A DNA stretch of 64,000 bases from an uncultured Clostridium sp. (GTDB taxonomy: Bacteria > Bacillota > Clostridia > Lachnospirales > Lachnospiraceae), in the NCBI GenBank assembly GCA_947178445.1, contig CAMWYJ010000009.1:1-64000 (forward strand), read 5' to 3'. Below the pieces are notes generated by a model that was given only the letters and a program-made list of their open reading frames with translations, searched no databases and was not told the origin of the DNA. Positions 44,330 to 53,216 of the stretch are shown here, in pieces; the stretch's first letter is position 1, and the number at the start of each line of letters is the position of its first letter. Position numbers and translations under genes: made by a program.

Positions 44330-44819
44330 CTCCAAGCTCCTTTCCCAACTTCTTTTTCAAAAGCAACCGCCCCCTGGCAAGCTGTGATTTAACCGTTCCC
44401 TCTTTCCTGTTCAGGCATTCACTGATTTCCCTGACAGACATTTCTTCATAGTAATATAAATGTATGATGATCCGATACTTTTCTGGCAAGCTTTTCACTG
44501 CCACATATACCTTCCATTCCAAATCAGACTGCTCTGTTTGCTCCTTTGCCACTAGCATCTCATCTAAAGGCAGCACCTGATTCTTCCTTGCTTTCATTCT
44601 GTGGGTTTTCCCACAATTCACTGAAACACGTATCAGCCAGTTTCTGACATGCTCTATACTTTCTAACCGCTCCATATACCGAACAAGACGAAGAAAGACC
44701 TCCTGAAAAATATCCTCTGCATCTTCCTTCGTCCTGCCATAACACATAGCAATCCGGTATACCATATCACTATATTCTTTTATAATCCATTCTATCTCAA
44801 ATCCCTCTATGCTATTCAC
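44313..44819 (-). CDS. ECF-type RNA polymerase sigma factor
   Basis: 168 residues if the GTG at 44819 is used (AGGAG seven bases upstream); a frame from 44876 gives 187. Region 2: EWIIKEYSDMVYRIAMCYGRTKEDAEDIFQEVFLRL. Region 4: LPEKYRIIIHLYYYEEMSVREISECLNRKEGTVKSQLARGR. This is the SigV/SigW-like layout with region 3 missing. Controls its own operon with the membrane protein downstream and probably the transglutaminase lipoprotein. No clear AAC-type -35 could be placed upstream. Confidence 0.92.
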   Translation of the reverse strand: MNSIEGFEIEWIIKEYSDMVYRIAMCYGRTKEDAEDIFQEVFLRLVRYMERLESIEHVRNWLIRVSVNCGKTHRMKARKNQVLPLDEMLVAKEQTEQSDLEWKVYVAVKSLPEKYRIIIHLYYYEEMSVREISECLNRKEGTVKSQLARGRLLLKKKLGKELGDGTEL

Positions 44820-44974
44820 CACTGTTCTCCTATTGTTTTCAGCATGCTGTTTGCAGAAAATCTTCCCCAAACACACTGCCAGTAATCTTTCGTGAACTGA
44901 AGATCACTACTAGTGTAATGATTTTGTAATAACTAGATTTTATCATCCACAGAAGAACATTGCAATTGTAATTC

Positions 44975-45697
44975 TTATTCCGGTATATTCTCCATATCAA
45001 TGCTACAGAGTGCATTCTGTTCAAGGTCAACCCAAAACTCCAGCTGCTGATAAAAATCTTTGCGGTATAGCAAACTGGTATAATCTCCTTCATAAGTTTC
45101 ATCCGGTTCACCATAGGCAGCAATGATATCATCCACAGAAGAAACCGCAAGCTGTATTCCTTTTGGCAGAATAATTTGGGGATAATCATCACCCGTCTTC
45201 TCTACATAAAACTGATCTACGCCAATGCTAACTGCAGAACAGTTCTCTATCGGTTGTACCTCTTCTGTCATATTTATAATTCCTACAAATAGAGTAATCC
45301 CTCCTTTTACAAATTCCTGTCTGACCAAATAAAGCCCCGGATCCAATTCTTCCTTATCCGGTTCGCTGCAAACATATCCCTTGTCCACAAAATCCTGATA
45401 AGTAGTTGGAATTTGAAATATATCTTCTCCTACCTGTATCTGGAAAGAATATATATCATCTGACAATTGGTCTGATACCGTTGCTGTTTGCTTTTCCTCT
45501 GTTGTTTCCTCAGCCTCCGTTTCAGAGTTTTCTGCTTCAAGATCCGCATCTATATCTTCAGAAACCTCCTCTTCTTTTTCAGCCATTTCTTCCTCTGTTA
45601 CTACGGCTTCTTCCGTTTTCGATTCACCAGCTTCTCCGCAGCCAGCCAAACAAAGCAACATTAAAAAAATGCAACCCTTTACAATCTTCTTTCTCAT
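44975..45697 (-). CDS. Lipoprotein of unknown function
   Basis: 240 residues from the ATG at 45697 (GAGGAG upstream; the longer frame from 45730 lacks a site). Lipobox LCLAGC, followed by 50 very acidic residues (Glu/Thr-rich spacer) and then a folded part (IYSFQIQVGEDIFQIPTTYQDFVDKGYVC onward). The second half is repetitive in the sense of a DUF4309-like fold (VDDIIAAYGEPDETYEGDYTSLLYR), but the family call is not firm. Upstream of the sigma unit on the same strand, about 155 bp away. Confidence 0.75.
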   Translation of the reverse strand: MRKKIVKGCIFLMLLCLAGCGEAGESKTEEAVVTEEEMAEKEEEVSEDIDADLEAENSETEAEETTEEKQTATVSDQLSDDIYSFQIQVGEDIFQIPTTYQDFVDKGYVCSEPDKEELDPGLYLVRQEFVKGGITLFVGIINMTEEVQPIENCSAVSIGVDQFYVEKTGDDYPQIILPKGIQLAVSSVDDIIAAYGEPDETYEGDYTSLLYRKDFYQQLEFWVDLEQNALCSIDMENIPE

Positions 45698-45789
45698 ATG
45701 TGTGTTTCTCCTCTCTAAAAATAATCTCACACATTAATACTCAAAGTATTTGCGTATGGTTGCATTTTTTAAGTTGAATGCAATAGATA

Positions 45790-46878
45790 TTATTTCTTTG
45801 TCTTTACACTCTTAATCTTAGACCAGTCTGAGTAGTATTTCTTTCCCTTTACAGTCTTATAAGCTCTGACTCGGACATAATATTTTTTCTTTGCCTTTAA
45901 TTTTTTAACCTGGTATTTCACAGTTCCTGATTTCTTTATCGTCTTTGTTACTGCCTTTTCCATCTTTTTGTTGTCAGCGTATTGAATCTGATATCCCGAA
46001 CACTTAACCTTTTTCCACTTCACAACAAAAGACTTCTTTCCTCCGCTAAGCGATGTAATACTTGTTTTCGGAGGATAATTACTCACCGTGCGCATTTGTA
46101 TTGTATATTTGTACTGTTCACCGTTATAATTCCAGACATAAATGTAATGGTCTCCCGTATAAGATGCGACATAATCCTTTCCTGTATCGTTCGTCTTAAA
46201 GAAATCGTCTTCCGCTGTGGATTTCGTCCCCCAGTTACAAATGGTCACTCCCTTCACTCCCGTTGTAACTAACCGATATTTTTTACCCTTCACAAGTTTG
46301 ACCTTATATATATCATAACTATCATCATATGAATCCGTTACAGAAAATCCAGAACCAAGATATCCTGTATATGTAACATCCGTTTGAATCGGAGTTGCCG
46401 TTTCCTTCGTATTGTTATTCTCTGCTTCCATATACTGGTTTGCTGTAAATCTAAATGAATAGGTTGTAGTCATTCCCTCTGCATAACTTACATAGGATGG
46501 CTCTATCCATACATAATAAGTACCGGCATTCAGACCGACATAAAAGGACGGATTGCTATTTTTCCCTTCATCCCGACATTCCCAGACAATCTTTCCAGTT
46601 GCATCATATACTGCCACATTCATCTCAAGCATACCAAGTGTATTATGAGTTACCTTTGATGCAGTTATTGTTAATAGTCCTTTCTTAGCAAGAGAAATTT
46701 TGTTTACATTCGAAACACCATCCTTCCATGTTACTGTATAGTTCTTTCCCATATCTACATTTCCGGCTGAGTTTATCTCCCCCGTTGTCAGTTTTTCCTC
46801 TGCTGCACACACCTTGATCCCGGCAAATCCTATAACAGCTACTATCATGATTGCCATCATTAATAATCGCTTCTTCAT
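45790..46878 (-). CDS. Secreted protein with PPC-like and Fn3 domains
   Basis: 362 residues, signal peptide ending AAEE near 25. Two beta-sandwich segments resemble pre-peptidase C-terminal domains (LNAGTYYVWIEPSYVSYAEG, TYSFRFTANQYMEAENNNTKETATPI, RLVTTGVKGVTICN). A fibronectin type III-like module ends the protein (KKSFVVKWKKVKCSGYQIQYADN, KAKKKYYVRVRAYKTVKGKKYYSDW). No catalytic domain is visible. The Fn3 tail is close in style to those of the proteins at 37.2 and 6.5 kb, suggesting a shared surface-attachment or stacking module in this strain. Ribosome site AAAGGAGG. Confidence 0.75.
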   Translation of the reverse strand: MKKRLLMMAIMIVAVIGFAGIKVCAAEEKLTTGEINSAGNVDMGKNYTVTWKDGVSNVNKISLAKKGLLTITASKVTHNTLGMLEMNVAVYDATGKIVWECRDEGKNSNPSFYVGLNAGTYYVWIEPSYVSYAEGMTTTYSFRFTANQYMEAENNNTKETATPIQTDVTYTGYLGSGFSVTDSYDDSYDIYKVKLVKGKKYRLVTTGVKGVTICNWGTKSTAEDDFFKTNDTGKDYVASYTGDHYIYVWNYNGEQYKYTIQMRTVSNYPPKTSITSLSGGKKSFVVKWKKVKCSGYQIQYADNKKMEKAVTKTIKKSGTVKYQVKKLKAKKKYYVRVRAYKTVKGKKYYSDWSKIKSVKTKK

Positions 46879-47103
46879 ATAAATCCTCCTTTATCTTTTT
46901 ATTGCTACTTCTTAAGTCTCAAGCTACATAAATGTAATCACATTATACAAAAATGCGATTTCGCATTCAAGCACTTAAAACTGCACGTTAGATAAAATTT
47001 CTCTGGGGCAATACATCGTTTCTTTTCTCTTTGTTTAGCACAAAAGATTATGGTATAATAAATAAGAGCGATAAATCGTGAGTTGCAGAGGAGGATGTGC
47101 CAT

Positions 47104-47643
47104 ATGAAAAGATATATTGCTTTGTTAAGAGGAATAAATATAAGTGGAAAAAACAAGATATCCATGTCTGAATTAAAAAAGAGCTTTGCAGAACTCGGTT
47201 TTGCAGAGGTTACTACATATCTTAATAGTGGTAATGTTGTCTTTTCATGTGACACTGATGATAAAAACGTGATTGCAAATAAAATAGAGTTAATGATAAA
47301 AGATAGCTTTGACTTAAATATACCGGTTTTTATTATTTTGCAAGAAAAATTACAAGAACTATTAAAGCATGCTCCTGATTGGTGGGGAGATGATAATAAA
47401 GAAATATACGACAACCTTATATTTATTATGCCACCGCTATCTTATGATGAGTTCTATGATGAAATCGGTAATCCTAAAGAGGAATATGAGAAAGCTCATA
47501 ATTACAAAAATGTTATTTTCTGGTCATTTAGTCGAAAAGACTATCAAAAGACAAATTGGTGGTCAAAGACTGCAAACTCAAACATAAGTGACAGGCTTAC
47601 AATCCGAACAGCAAATACGGTAAGAAAGATAGCAGAGATGTAA
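47104..47643 (+). CDS. DUF1697 family protein
   Basis: 179 residues from the ATG at 47104 (GAGGAGG six to eight bases upstream). RYIALLRGINISGKNKISMSELKKSFAELGF and YLNSGNVVF are the signature of DUF1697. The family is common in bacteria and its function is not established. No membrane segment. AT-rich compared with the chromosome backbone here, as are the remnants that follow. Confidence 0.88.
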   Translation: MKRYIALLRGINISGKNKISMSELKKSFAELGFAEVTTYLNSGNVVFSCDTDDKNVIANKIELMIKDSFDLNIPVFIILQEKLQELLKHAPDWWGDDNKEIYDNLIFIMPPLSYDEFYDEIGNPKEEYEKAHNYKNVIFWSFSRKDYQKTNWWSKTANSNISDRLTIRTANTVRKIAEM

Positions 47644-47672
47644 TAAGATTAAGGAAAACAATGGGGTAATTA

Positions 47673-48173
47673 ATGTCACCGGGTATGCTTTACGGTGGTA
47701 TAGATTTAGAAACGGCAAAACATGGAAAATCAAGATGCAGAAATGCAGCAATTGCAGAAGCTTTTTATTATATGCACATTATTGAGGCTTGGGGAACTGG
47801 TCTGCCTAGAATTATTAGCCAATGTAAAAAATATGGTTTGCCGGAACCTGAATTTGAGGAATTAGGAGATGGATTTAAAGTAAAAATATTTAGAAAAGTA
47901 AGCAATGCCTCTGAAAAAGCAGTAAATATTATGTTTGATCAATATATGTGTTTATTAGAGAAAGAAAACGTTACAGAAACATTTATATTTAATATACATC
48001 AGGTATTTGAACAATGTGGTGTAGATATGCCTTTTGGACAAAAAAATGTCATGCAATGGTTAGATTGTTCCAAATCTAAGGCAACTAATATTATGAATGC
48101 AATGAAAGCGGCAAAAATTATTGAGAAAGTAAATGGATTAGGGGCTGGCAGGTATAAATTTATAGAATTGTAG
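47673..48173 (+). pseudogene. C-terminal remnant of an AlbA/Schlafen-type (RecG-like) transcriptional regulator
   Basis: The 166-codon frame begins in mid-domain: SPGMLYGGIDLETAKHGKSRCRNAAIAEAFYYMHIIEAWGTGLPRI is the conserved central/C-terminal segment of the ATP-dependent 'RecG-like' regulators that carry an N-terminal AlbA_2/Schlafen domain. That domain (normally about 250 residues) is absent upstream, where DUF1697 ends 29 bp before. A C-terminal winged-helix part is kept. No ribosome site precedes the ATG. The gene is therefore a 5'-truncated remnant. Confidence 0.78.
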
Positions 48174-48197
48174 AATCAATAATGAGTTTTTCGCGAT

Positions 48198-48359
48198 GCA
48201 GACTGTCAATTATTGGAAGCTCCTTATATGGTATCTGTGATTACCATTCCTGCTCCGAACAAAAGAGGTGCAGCCATGTTTACAAGCCAAAGTAAATTGG
48301 ATACTGTAATGAAAGAACGTATTCAGATGATGTTAAAAATTGCTGCAGAAAATGAATAG
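48198..48359 (+). pseudogene. C-terminal remnant of a TIGR02452-type (microbial PARG, macrodomain) protein
   Basis: The open frame reads ADCQLLEAPYMVSVITIPAP then NKRGAAMFTSQ up to the stop at 48357-48359. The string PYxVxVITxxAPN is typical of TIGR02452 poly(ADP-ribose) glycohydrolase-like proteins. The frame has no plausible start and the catalytic GGG loop is missing. About 52 codons remain. It follows another remnant, so this stretch is decayed accessory DNA. Confidence 0.55.
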
Positions 48360-48484
48360 TGGAAAACGAAAAGATACGCTTGAGGCTTTTTTGGCGGCTT
48401 TTGAAAATAATTAGAAGAGCATCGCATCAATTTTGACGGTTTCTCATATATTCGCTAAATATAGTAGTAAATTCCATAATTTAA

Positions 48485-48493
48485 TGATATAAT
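48485..48493 (+). promoter_or_regulatory. Extended -10 promoter of the gene at 48664
   Basis: TGATATAAT with TATAAT at 48488-48493; no good -35. The word TGATATAATGTCAC is identical to that at 24229-24242. A 170-nt leader follows, containing TTGCGC/GCGCAA near 48522-48538. Confidence 0.5.
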
Positions 48494-48663
48494 GTCACTA
48501 ATTAATAACAGGTTATAATGAATTGCGCTGATGCGCAAGCAGATCATCAATTTGTGCAGATAACGAGCCAAGCGTAGATACTTGTATATACATTTGGCGA
48601 CTATTGCAACAAACGAAGTTTCTTTGAAAATTGGTGACATATGTTACAATGAGGAGGAAAATA

Positions 48664-49620
48664 ATGAATTTAATAAACAAAACAAATTTGAAGAATCATC
48701 ATTTAAATAGCAAACGGTATGAACTTAAAAAGATTTTCTTTTTACTTTGTCTTTTGTGCTGTATGATAGTTGTTAATGGGAAAGTAGCATCTGCAGCCTC
48801 AAGCTACAAAAAAATATTTCCAGCTACATACAATTCAGGTGACATTGTAAAAAACGGAAAATATTATTTTAAACTTGTTTCCGGAAAAGTCTATATGAGT
48901 CAGTCAAAATACGGCGCGTATGTTAAAACACCATTAGATTATAACGCATACAGCAACGGAAGCCATTCATATTACATAAATGCATCAGGAAAGACGCTAT
49001 ATCAATATACCTTCAAGACAAAAAAGTCGAAAAAGATAAAAAAAATATTAAGCAACAGTAAAGCACTTTTTGCAAAGGTTAGAGCCATCTATGGCAAAAA
49101 TATTTATCTAAGCTGCGGCGGAGAGGAATATTGGCGCTATGACACATACGTATATAACATTACCAAAAAGAAGGTCACCAAAAAAATAAAGGATTGCAAT
49201 ATTGTAATAGCCAAAGGAAAATATGCCGTGTCAGAACCCGCTTATCGTACTGACGTTTCAGGCAGTCCTATTTTCCTTTATCAATTTACCTCTTCCGGAC
49301 TTAAGAAAATCAAAAAACTTAGCAACTACGGCTGGACAAATGGCTTTGTAGGAAATAAGCTTTACTATACCAATTATCCGGTTAAAAGTGAGGATGATGA
49401 TTTTTATTTAATGACGAAAGCAGAGCTTTACCGCTGCAATTTGAACGGAACAAGCAAAAAGAAAATAGCAACCATTGAAAGCAAAAATTCATATGACCAG
49501 ATTATCGTTCAAAAAGTAACTTCAAAATATTGTGTCTATTGGTGTAACTCTGGTACATATAAGTATACATATAAGACTAAAAAAATCAAAAAAAATTTCA
49601 TCTTAAACTCGGGACTTTAG
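48664..49620 (+). CDS. Secreted protein of unknown function, propeller-like repeats
   Basis: 318 residues from the ATG at 48664 (GAGGAGG upstream). A signal peptide (FFLLCLLCCMIVVNGKVASA) is followed by Lys/Tyr-rich strands in repeated pairs (YYINASGKTLYQYTFKTKKSKK, YVYNITKKKVTKKIKDC, LYRCNLNGTSKKKIATIES). This looks like a beta-propeller of the DUF5050 style; that is a guess from strand rhythm. Very basic. Single gene with its own promoter and terminator. Confidence 0.65.
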   Translation: MNLINKTNLKNHHLNSKRYELKKIFFLLCLLCCMIVVNGKVASAASSYKKIFPATYNSGDIVKNGKYYFKLVSGKVYMSQSKYGAYVKTPLDYNAYSNGSHSYYINASGKTLYQYTFKTKKSKKIKKILSNSKALFAKVRAIYGKNIYLSCGGEEYWRYDTYVYNITKKKVTKKIKDCNIVIAKGKYAVSEPAYRTDVSGSPIFLYQFTSSGLKKIKKLSNYGWTNGFVGNKLYYTNYPVKSEDDDFYLMTKAELYRCNLNGTSKKKIATIESKNSYDQIIVQKVTSKYCVYWCNSGTYKYTYKTKKIKKNFILNSGL

Positions 49621-49658
49621 AAGGAACGTCTGCAAATACAATTCTTCTATGACAATGA

Positions 49659-49697
49659 AGGGTGAAAGGCTTAGAAAATAGCCTTTTCACCCTCGTT
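49659..49697 (+). terminator. Intrinsic terminator
   Basis: AGGGTGAAAGGCT (49659-49671) pairs with AGCCTTTTCACCCT (49680-49693) with one bulge, followed by CGTTTTA. Confidence 0.75.
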
Positions 49698-49753
49698 TTA
49701 TATACATTCCATAAAGCGAACCACGGTTTCTAAACTTTATACCAAAATTTACC

Positions 49754-49924
49754 TCACAACGATATTGCTAAGAAACTGCATATAAACGTAACAATTGCAC
49801 ATACAACAATCCACTTATCCTTCCAAAAGGAGTATTTTTTTCTTTTTACTATCTGCCAGATAAATCTTACTACAATATAAATCACAAGCGTATATGTACC
49901 AAAATATGATAATAAAATAAACAT
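49754..49924 (-). CDS. Small two-helix membrane protein, 56 aa
   Basis: Found by reading the minus strand. It begins MFILLSYFGTYTLVIYIVV, has a basic middle (RKKYSFWKDKW), and ends VCAIVTFICSFLAISL before TGA at 49754-49756. Two hydrophobic helices flank a Lys/Arg turn, giving a hairpin with a cytoplasmic loop or the reverse. AGAGAGG lies six bases before the ATG, which supports it as a real gene. Family not recognised. It follows the membrane-protein gene at 49990 on the same strand by 65 bp. Confidence 0.55.
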   Translation of the reverse strand: MFILLSYFGTYTLVIYIVVRFIWQIVKRKKYSFWKDKWIVVCAIVTFICSFLAISL

Positions 49925-49989
49925 TTAATCCTCTCTTTCTATGGTGATTCCATTTTCATTATTCTTTTCCTGCCCTCCAACACATGAAA

Positions 49990-50775
49990 TCAGAATGGAC
50001 TTCTGTATATCTCAAAAAGACCATTACTGTAGTCTTTGTCCTCTATCTTCATTCCTTCCGAAGTTTTTGCAATATAGTAGTAATCCTCTGCTTCCTTACA
50101 AAAAATATGTATTTCTCTACAGTCTACATCATATAATGCTAATTCCTCCGTTAGACTTGCATATATTTCTTCTAATTTTTCCCGATTACAATCAAATACA
50201 GTCTTTTTATCCCAATATAAAATTATATGAATAGGAAACTCATGAAGATTATCTCCTGTATACTTATTCGTGAACAATGTATCACCCCTCTTTGCACCGT
50301 CCCCGAATAAAAAATACGGTTGGATTATTTCTCTGGAAAATTTCCAGCTAATCCGATCAAAATCGGAAATTGTGCTGTTATATCGAACAACATCAATCGC
50401 ATCATCCACCAGTTGATACAGCTCATCGGATTGTGCATTGTCCCCATAAAAATCGCCATCATCCCCCCAATCTTTTGCATATATGAATTGATATTTTTTG
50501 CCATTCAACTTAAAGCTATACGTATAGTCCCCAAAACTTCCACTATTTAGTTCAGACAGGGGCAACCTCTCATTATGTACGTGTATATGCTCTCCATATT
50601 TTTCTTTCAAAAATTTATCTGCGAATTCATAATATACACATTGGTCATAAAAAGCCGGTAGAATAGACTCTGCTAACGGTATACACCACCACCATATCAG
50701 CAGACATAATAATACAAACCCTAATTTAAATCCTTTTCCTATTTTTTTCGCTATTCTTTTTATTCTTTTTCCCAT
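49990..50775 (-). CDS. Membrane-anchored protein of unknown function
   Basis: 261 residues. A highly basic N-terminus and one membrane helix (GFVLLCLLIWWWCIPLA, residues 19-35) are followed by an external domain of about 220 residues with acidic and aromatic character (FIYAKDWGDDGDFYGDN). No known motif was recognised. One of a group of unrelated-looking membrane or exported proteins of similar size between 49.7 and 53.4 kb, all on the minus strand. Ribosome site AAAGGAAG. Confidence 0.7.
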   Translation of the reverse strand: MGKRIKRIAKKIGKGFKLGFVLLCLLIWWWCIPLAESILPAFYDQCVYYEFADKFLKEKYGEHIHVHNERLPLSELNSGSFGDYTYSFKLNGKKYQFIYAKDWGDDGDFYGDNAQSDELYQLVDDAIDVVRYNSTISDFDRISWKFSREIIQPYFLFGDGAKRGDTLFTNKYTGDNLHEFPIHIILYWDKKTVFDCNREKLEEIYASLTEELALYDVDCREIHIFCKEAEDYYYIAKTSEGMKIEDKDYSNGLFEIYRSPF

Positions 50776-50837
50776 CCTGCTTCCTTTCTTAAATAATCAT
50801 ACATATGATCGGGAATGATTTAAAACTTTATAAGATT

Positions 50838-51317
50838 TTATTTTTTCTTTCTGCGGAAGCTGATAATTTCCTTTTCGAAAGAAATGCTCTTCCCATAAAA
50901 TATATAAGAGGGCACATGTTTAGCAATTACAAGTAATATAAATCTTAAAATTAATAACACACCTATAAATATATATCCGAAAGCAATCACTTCTTTATAT
51001 GCTGTCCGATAAAATTTTTCTGGCTGCTGTTTTAAATAATAGATTTCTTCTGTTTCTTCAAATGATGTTTCATTTGTAATGTCATCGGAAATATCATTTA
51101 AATATTTTTTGCCATCGACTGTGTACTCTAACATGAGCCGACTATTCTCTCTATATTTGAATGCAGTATTTTTAACTCCATTATTGCAATAATATATATC
51201 TTTTACCTGTATATACGCAGTGACACAAAACACAAATCCTGCCATGCCAAAAACAATTATACTCAGTACAATATTAAACAATTTATAATTAATTTTATCT
51301 CCCTTTATCAATTCCAT
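50838..51317 (-). CDS. Two-TM protein, DUF3592-like
   Basis: 159 residues from the ATG at 51317 (GAGGAG seven bases upstream). The longer frame to 51440 is an extension through the palindromic repeat and has no ribosome site. Helices at residues about 13-36 (FNIVLSIIVFGMAGFVFCV) and 113-135 (IAFGYIFIGVLLILRFILLV) flank an external domain containing ENSRLMLEYTVDGKKYLNDI, a pattern seen in DUF3592 proteins. Function unknown. Confidence 0.7.
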   Translation of the reverse strand: MELIKGDKINYKLFNIVLSIIVFGMAGFVFCVTAYIQVKDIYYCNNGVKNTAFKYRENSRLMLEYTVDGKKYLNDISDDITNETSFEETEEIYYLKQQPEKFYRTAYKEVIAFGYIFIGVLLILRFILLVIAKHVPSYIFYGKSISFEKEIISFRRKKK

Positions 51318-51350
51318 CTTACCACTCCTCATTATAAAATCCTGTTTTAG

Positions 51351-51689
51351 GTGATTGCGAAACTCCCTATTTCTAAAACCTAGTTGTACAACATAGACAA
51401 TATCACAAGCAGGGTACTTTGGAGCCGTCGGTACTTGCACTGAGTACTTGGCGAGGTGTTTTCGAGTCTAGTACGAAGGTACACTTGCACACTTAGCGAT
51501 GCCTGAATACTTAGCGAAGCTTTGCTGAGCTTAGTAGAAAGGTATGCTTTAGCTGATTCTATCGAGCTTAGTGGGCATAGTGTTACATTGCTTAGTACCG
51601 CTACGAGCGACAAGTAGCACAAGCGTGCCCTGCGGTGATTTGTCTATGTTGTAAAACGAATGTCTTAAAAAGCAGAGTTTCGCAATTAC
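51351..51689. repeat. Palindromic MITE-like repeat, copy B
   Basis: A 339-bp element with inverted ends GTGATTGCGAAACTCC (left) and GAGTTTCGCAATTAC (right) and inner pairs ACAACATAGACAAT / TTTGTCTATGTTGTA. Its left 85 bp align with the reverse complement of the right half of copy A (38.56-38.76 kb), and its CTACGAGCGACAAGTAGC core (51601-51618) is shared with A. The centre carries several short [A/G]CTTAGCGA/AGTACTTGGCGA-type words not present in A. No coding capacity. Confidence 0.75.
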
Positions 51690-51697
51690 TTTAAACC

Positions 51698-52624
51698 CTA
51701 TTTAAAATCCCTTTCATCCAAATAATATACGGTATGTTCCCCTTTACTATCACCATGCATTCGATAAATTGCCTTAACAAACTCCCAGCTTTCCACGTTA
51801 AATATTTCACTCTCATACTTACCCTTTAGTAACAGAAAATTACGATAATGCCGATAACCATCTTCACCTGCCTCATCCTCATATACCATCTCATCTAAAA
51901 ACTTATCATAATCCTCCCCAGGATAATTTCCAGATAATTTAACTTGTTTCGTTAATACCTTTAAGTCATCAGGTATACCATCTTCACATATATACCAGTA
52001 AATTTCTCCATTTTCTTTCTTTGGTGAGACAAGTATATACCCTGCTTCATTATTTAAATAATACTCTGCTTCAAAATAGTACAAAGCCTTATCTCCTATG
52101 GTATCCGGAATAAAATCTCCACGTTCCACATCATAATCATCTATAAAATTTTTGGGATATAGATATCGATGGTCATATTCATCTATATAAGCTCTTTTGA
52201 TAGGATAAATGATATCCCACGATTCCGCTTTGATGATTGTCTCCTCAACAATATCCTTATATTGTTCTTCAATTTTTCCCTTTACTAAGAATTGATTATC
52301 TGCAGCTCCACAAAATATTGCTGCATTACCATTGAAGCTATGCATATCAGTAGGATCTTTCCCCGTCAAAATAACAGGTCCCCTCTTTTTTCCATCAAAA
52401 TAGTAGTCTGTTGCAGCATCATCAAAAAAACCTTTTTTACAATAAACGATATAATAGTCATCCTCTGTATATACTTTTACCAATGCCTTTAGATAAGAAA
52501 TAGCTTCTACGCTTACATTCTCCCTGGGAAAAATGTGGTTAAATAACATATTCTTCCCCATCCATGTGAAATTGACCAATGCCAGTATAACTAGTATTAC
52601 CGTCAATATCCTTTTCTTTTTCAT
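51698..52624 (-). CDS. Membrane-anchored/exported protein of unknown function
   Basis: 308 residues from the ATG at 52624 (GGAG ten bases upstream; the GTG at 52633 is immediately next to that site). One N-terminal hydrophobic helix (RILTVILVILALVNFTWMG) and then an acidic, Tyr-rich domain (DYDVERGDFIPDTIGDKALYY, EEQYKDIVEETIIKAESWD). No known motif recognised. Lies directly beside repeat copy B. The 196 bp upstream hold no supported gene. Confidence 0.7.
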   Translation of the reverse strand: MKKKRILTVILVILALVNFTWMGKNMLFNHIFPRENVSVEAISYLKALVKVYTEDDYYIVYCKKGFFDDAATDYYFDGKKRGPVILTGKDPTDMHSFNGNAAIFCGAADNQFLVKGKIEEQYKDIVEETIIKAESWDIIYPIKRAYIDEYDHRYLYPKNFIDDYDVERGDFIPDTIGDKALYYFEAEYYLNNEAGYILVSPKKENGEIYWYICEDGIPDDLKVLTKQVKLSGNYPGEDYDKFLDEMVYEDEAGEDGYRHYRNFLLLKGKYESEIFNVESWEFVKAIYRMHGDSKGEHTVYYLDERDFK

Positions 52625-52829
52625 TCTAATCACACTCCTCAGGATGAAAGTCTTCCTAAGTAATTCAGGCTTATCTCTGCATTTCTAGAATTTTTTCAAA
52701 TTCCTTTCATCATTTAAACTGTTTTGATTACCTCACAGCACCTCCTGCCATATAAGCGGTTGGGTAACTGTAGCTTTGTCCATTTTCTTCCATGAACACC
52801 GCTTCACTGTCCCATATGTAAATCTGACC

Positions 52830-53201
52830 TCAGTGAAAATAGTACGGCCAAATAAACTCATCTGCATTTCCTGTTTGGGACCAGATACATTTCCAACTAT
52901 CTAATATCCATTTATCATCTACACGTTTAAAATGATACATAAAAGTCGCTGACACTTTTTTCTTATTTGGGTTAAATGCTTCATAATAAACTTCTGCCTC
53001 ATCATCAGCATATCTAAATACCTTATAAAGAGAACAATTTTCTATCCATCCAGAAGCATTATATAAATCTTTAAAGTGCATGCCATATTTGTATGTCAAT
53101 ACTTCTACGTTTAAATATGAAGCACAGATAAACACTACGAATAAAATCAGAACTATTTTTATTTTAGATTTTATAAAGCGTATATATTTTTTACTATTCA
53201 T
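52830..53201 (-). CDS. Small membrane-anchored protein, NTF2-like external domain possible
   Basis: 123 residues with a basic start, one helix (IKIVLILFVVFICASYLNV, residues 14-32), and a short external domain ending YHFKRVDDKWILDSWKCIW. This last segment has the look of the final strands of an NTF2/DUF4829-like fold, but the match is weak. Preceded by GGAGATGTTGT. In tandem with the 54-residue gene just upstream. Confidence 0.65.
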   Translation of the reverse strand: MNSKKYIRFIKSKIKIVLILFVVFICASYLNVEVLTYKYGMHFKDLYNASGWIENCSLYKVFRYADDEAEVYYEAFNPNKKKVSATFMYHFKRVDDKWILDSWKCIWSQTGNADEFIWPYYFH

Positions 53202-53216
53202 ACAACATCTCCACTC

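Noticed and set aside
46938..47414. 158-codon minus-strand frame opposite DUF1697
   Set aside because: The plus-strand DUF1697 gene is clear; the opposite frame is a shadow.
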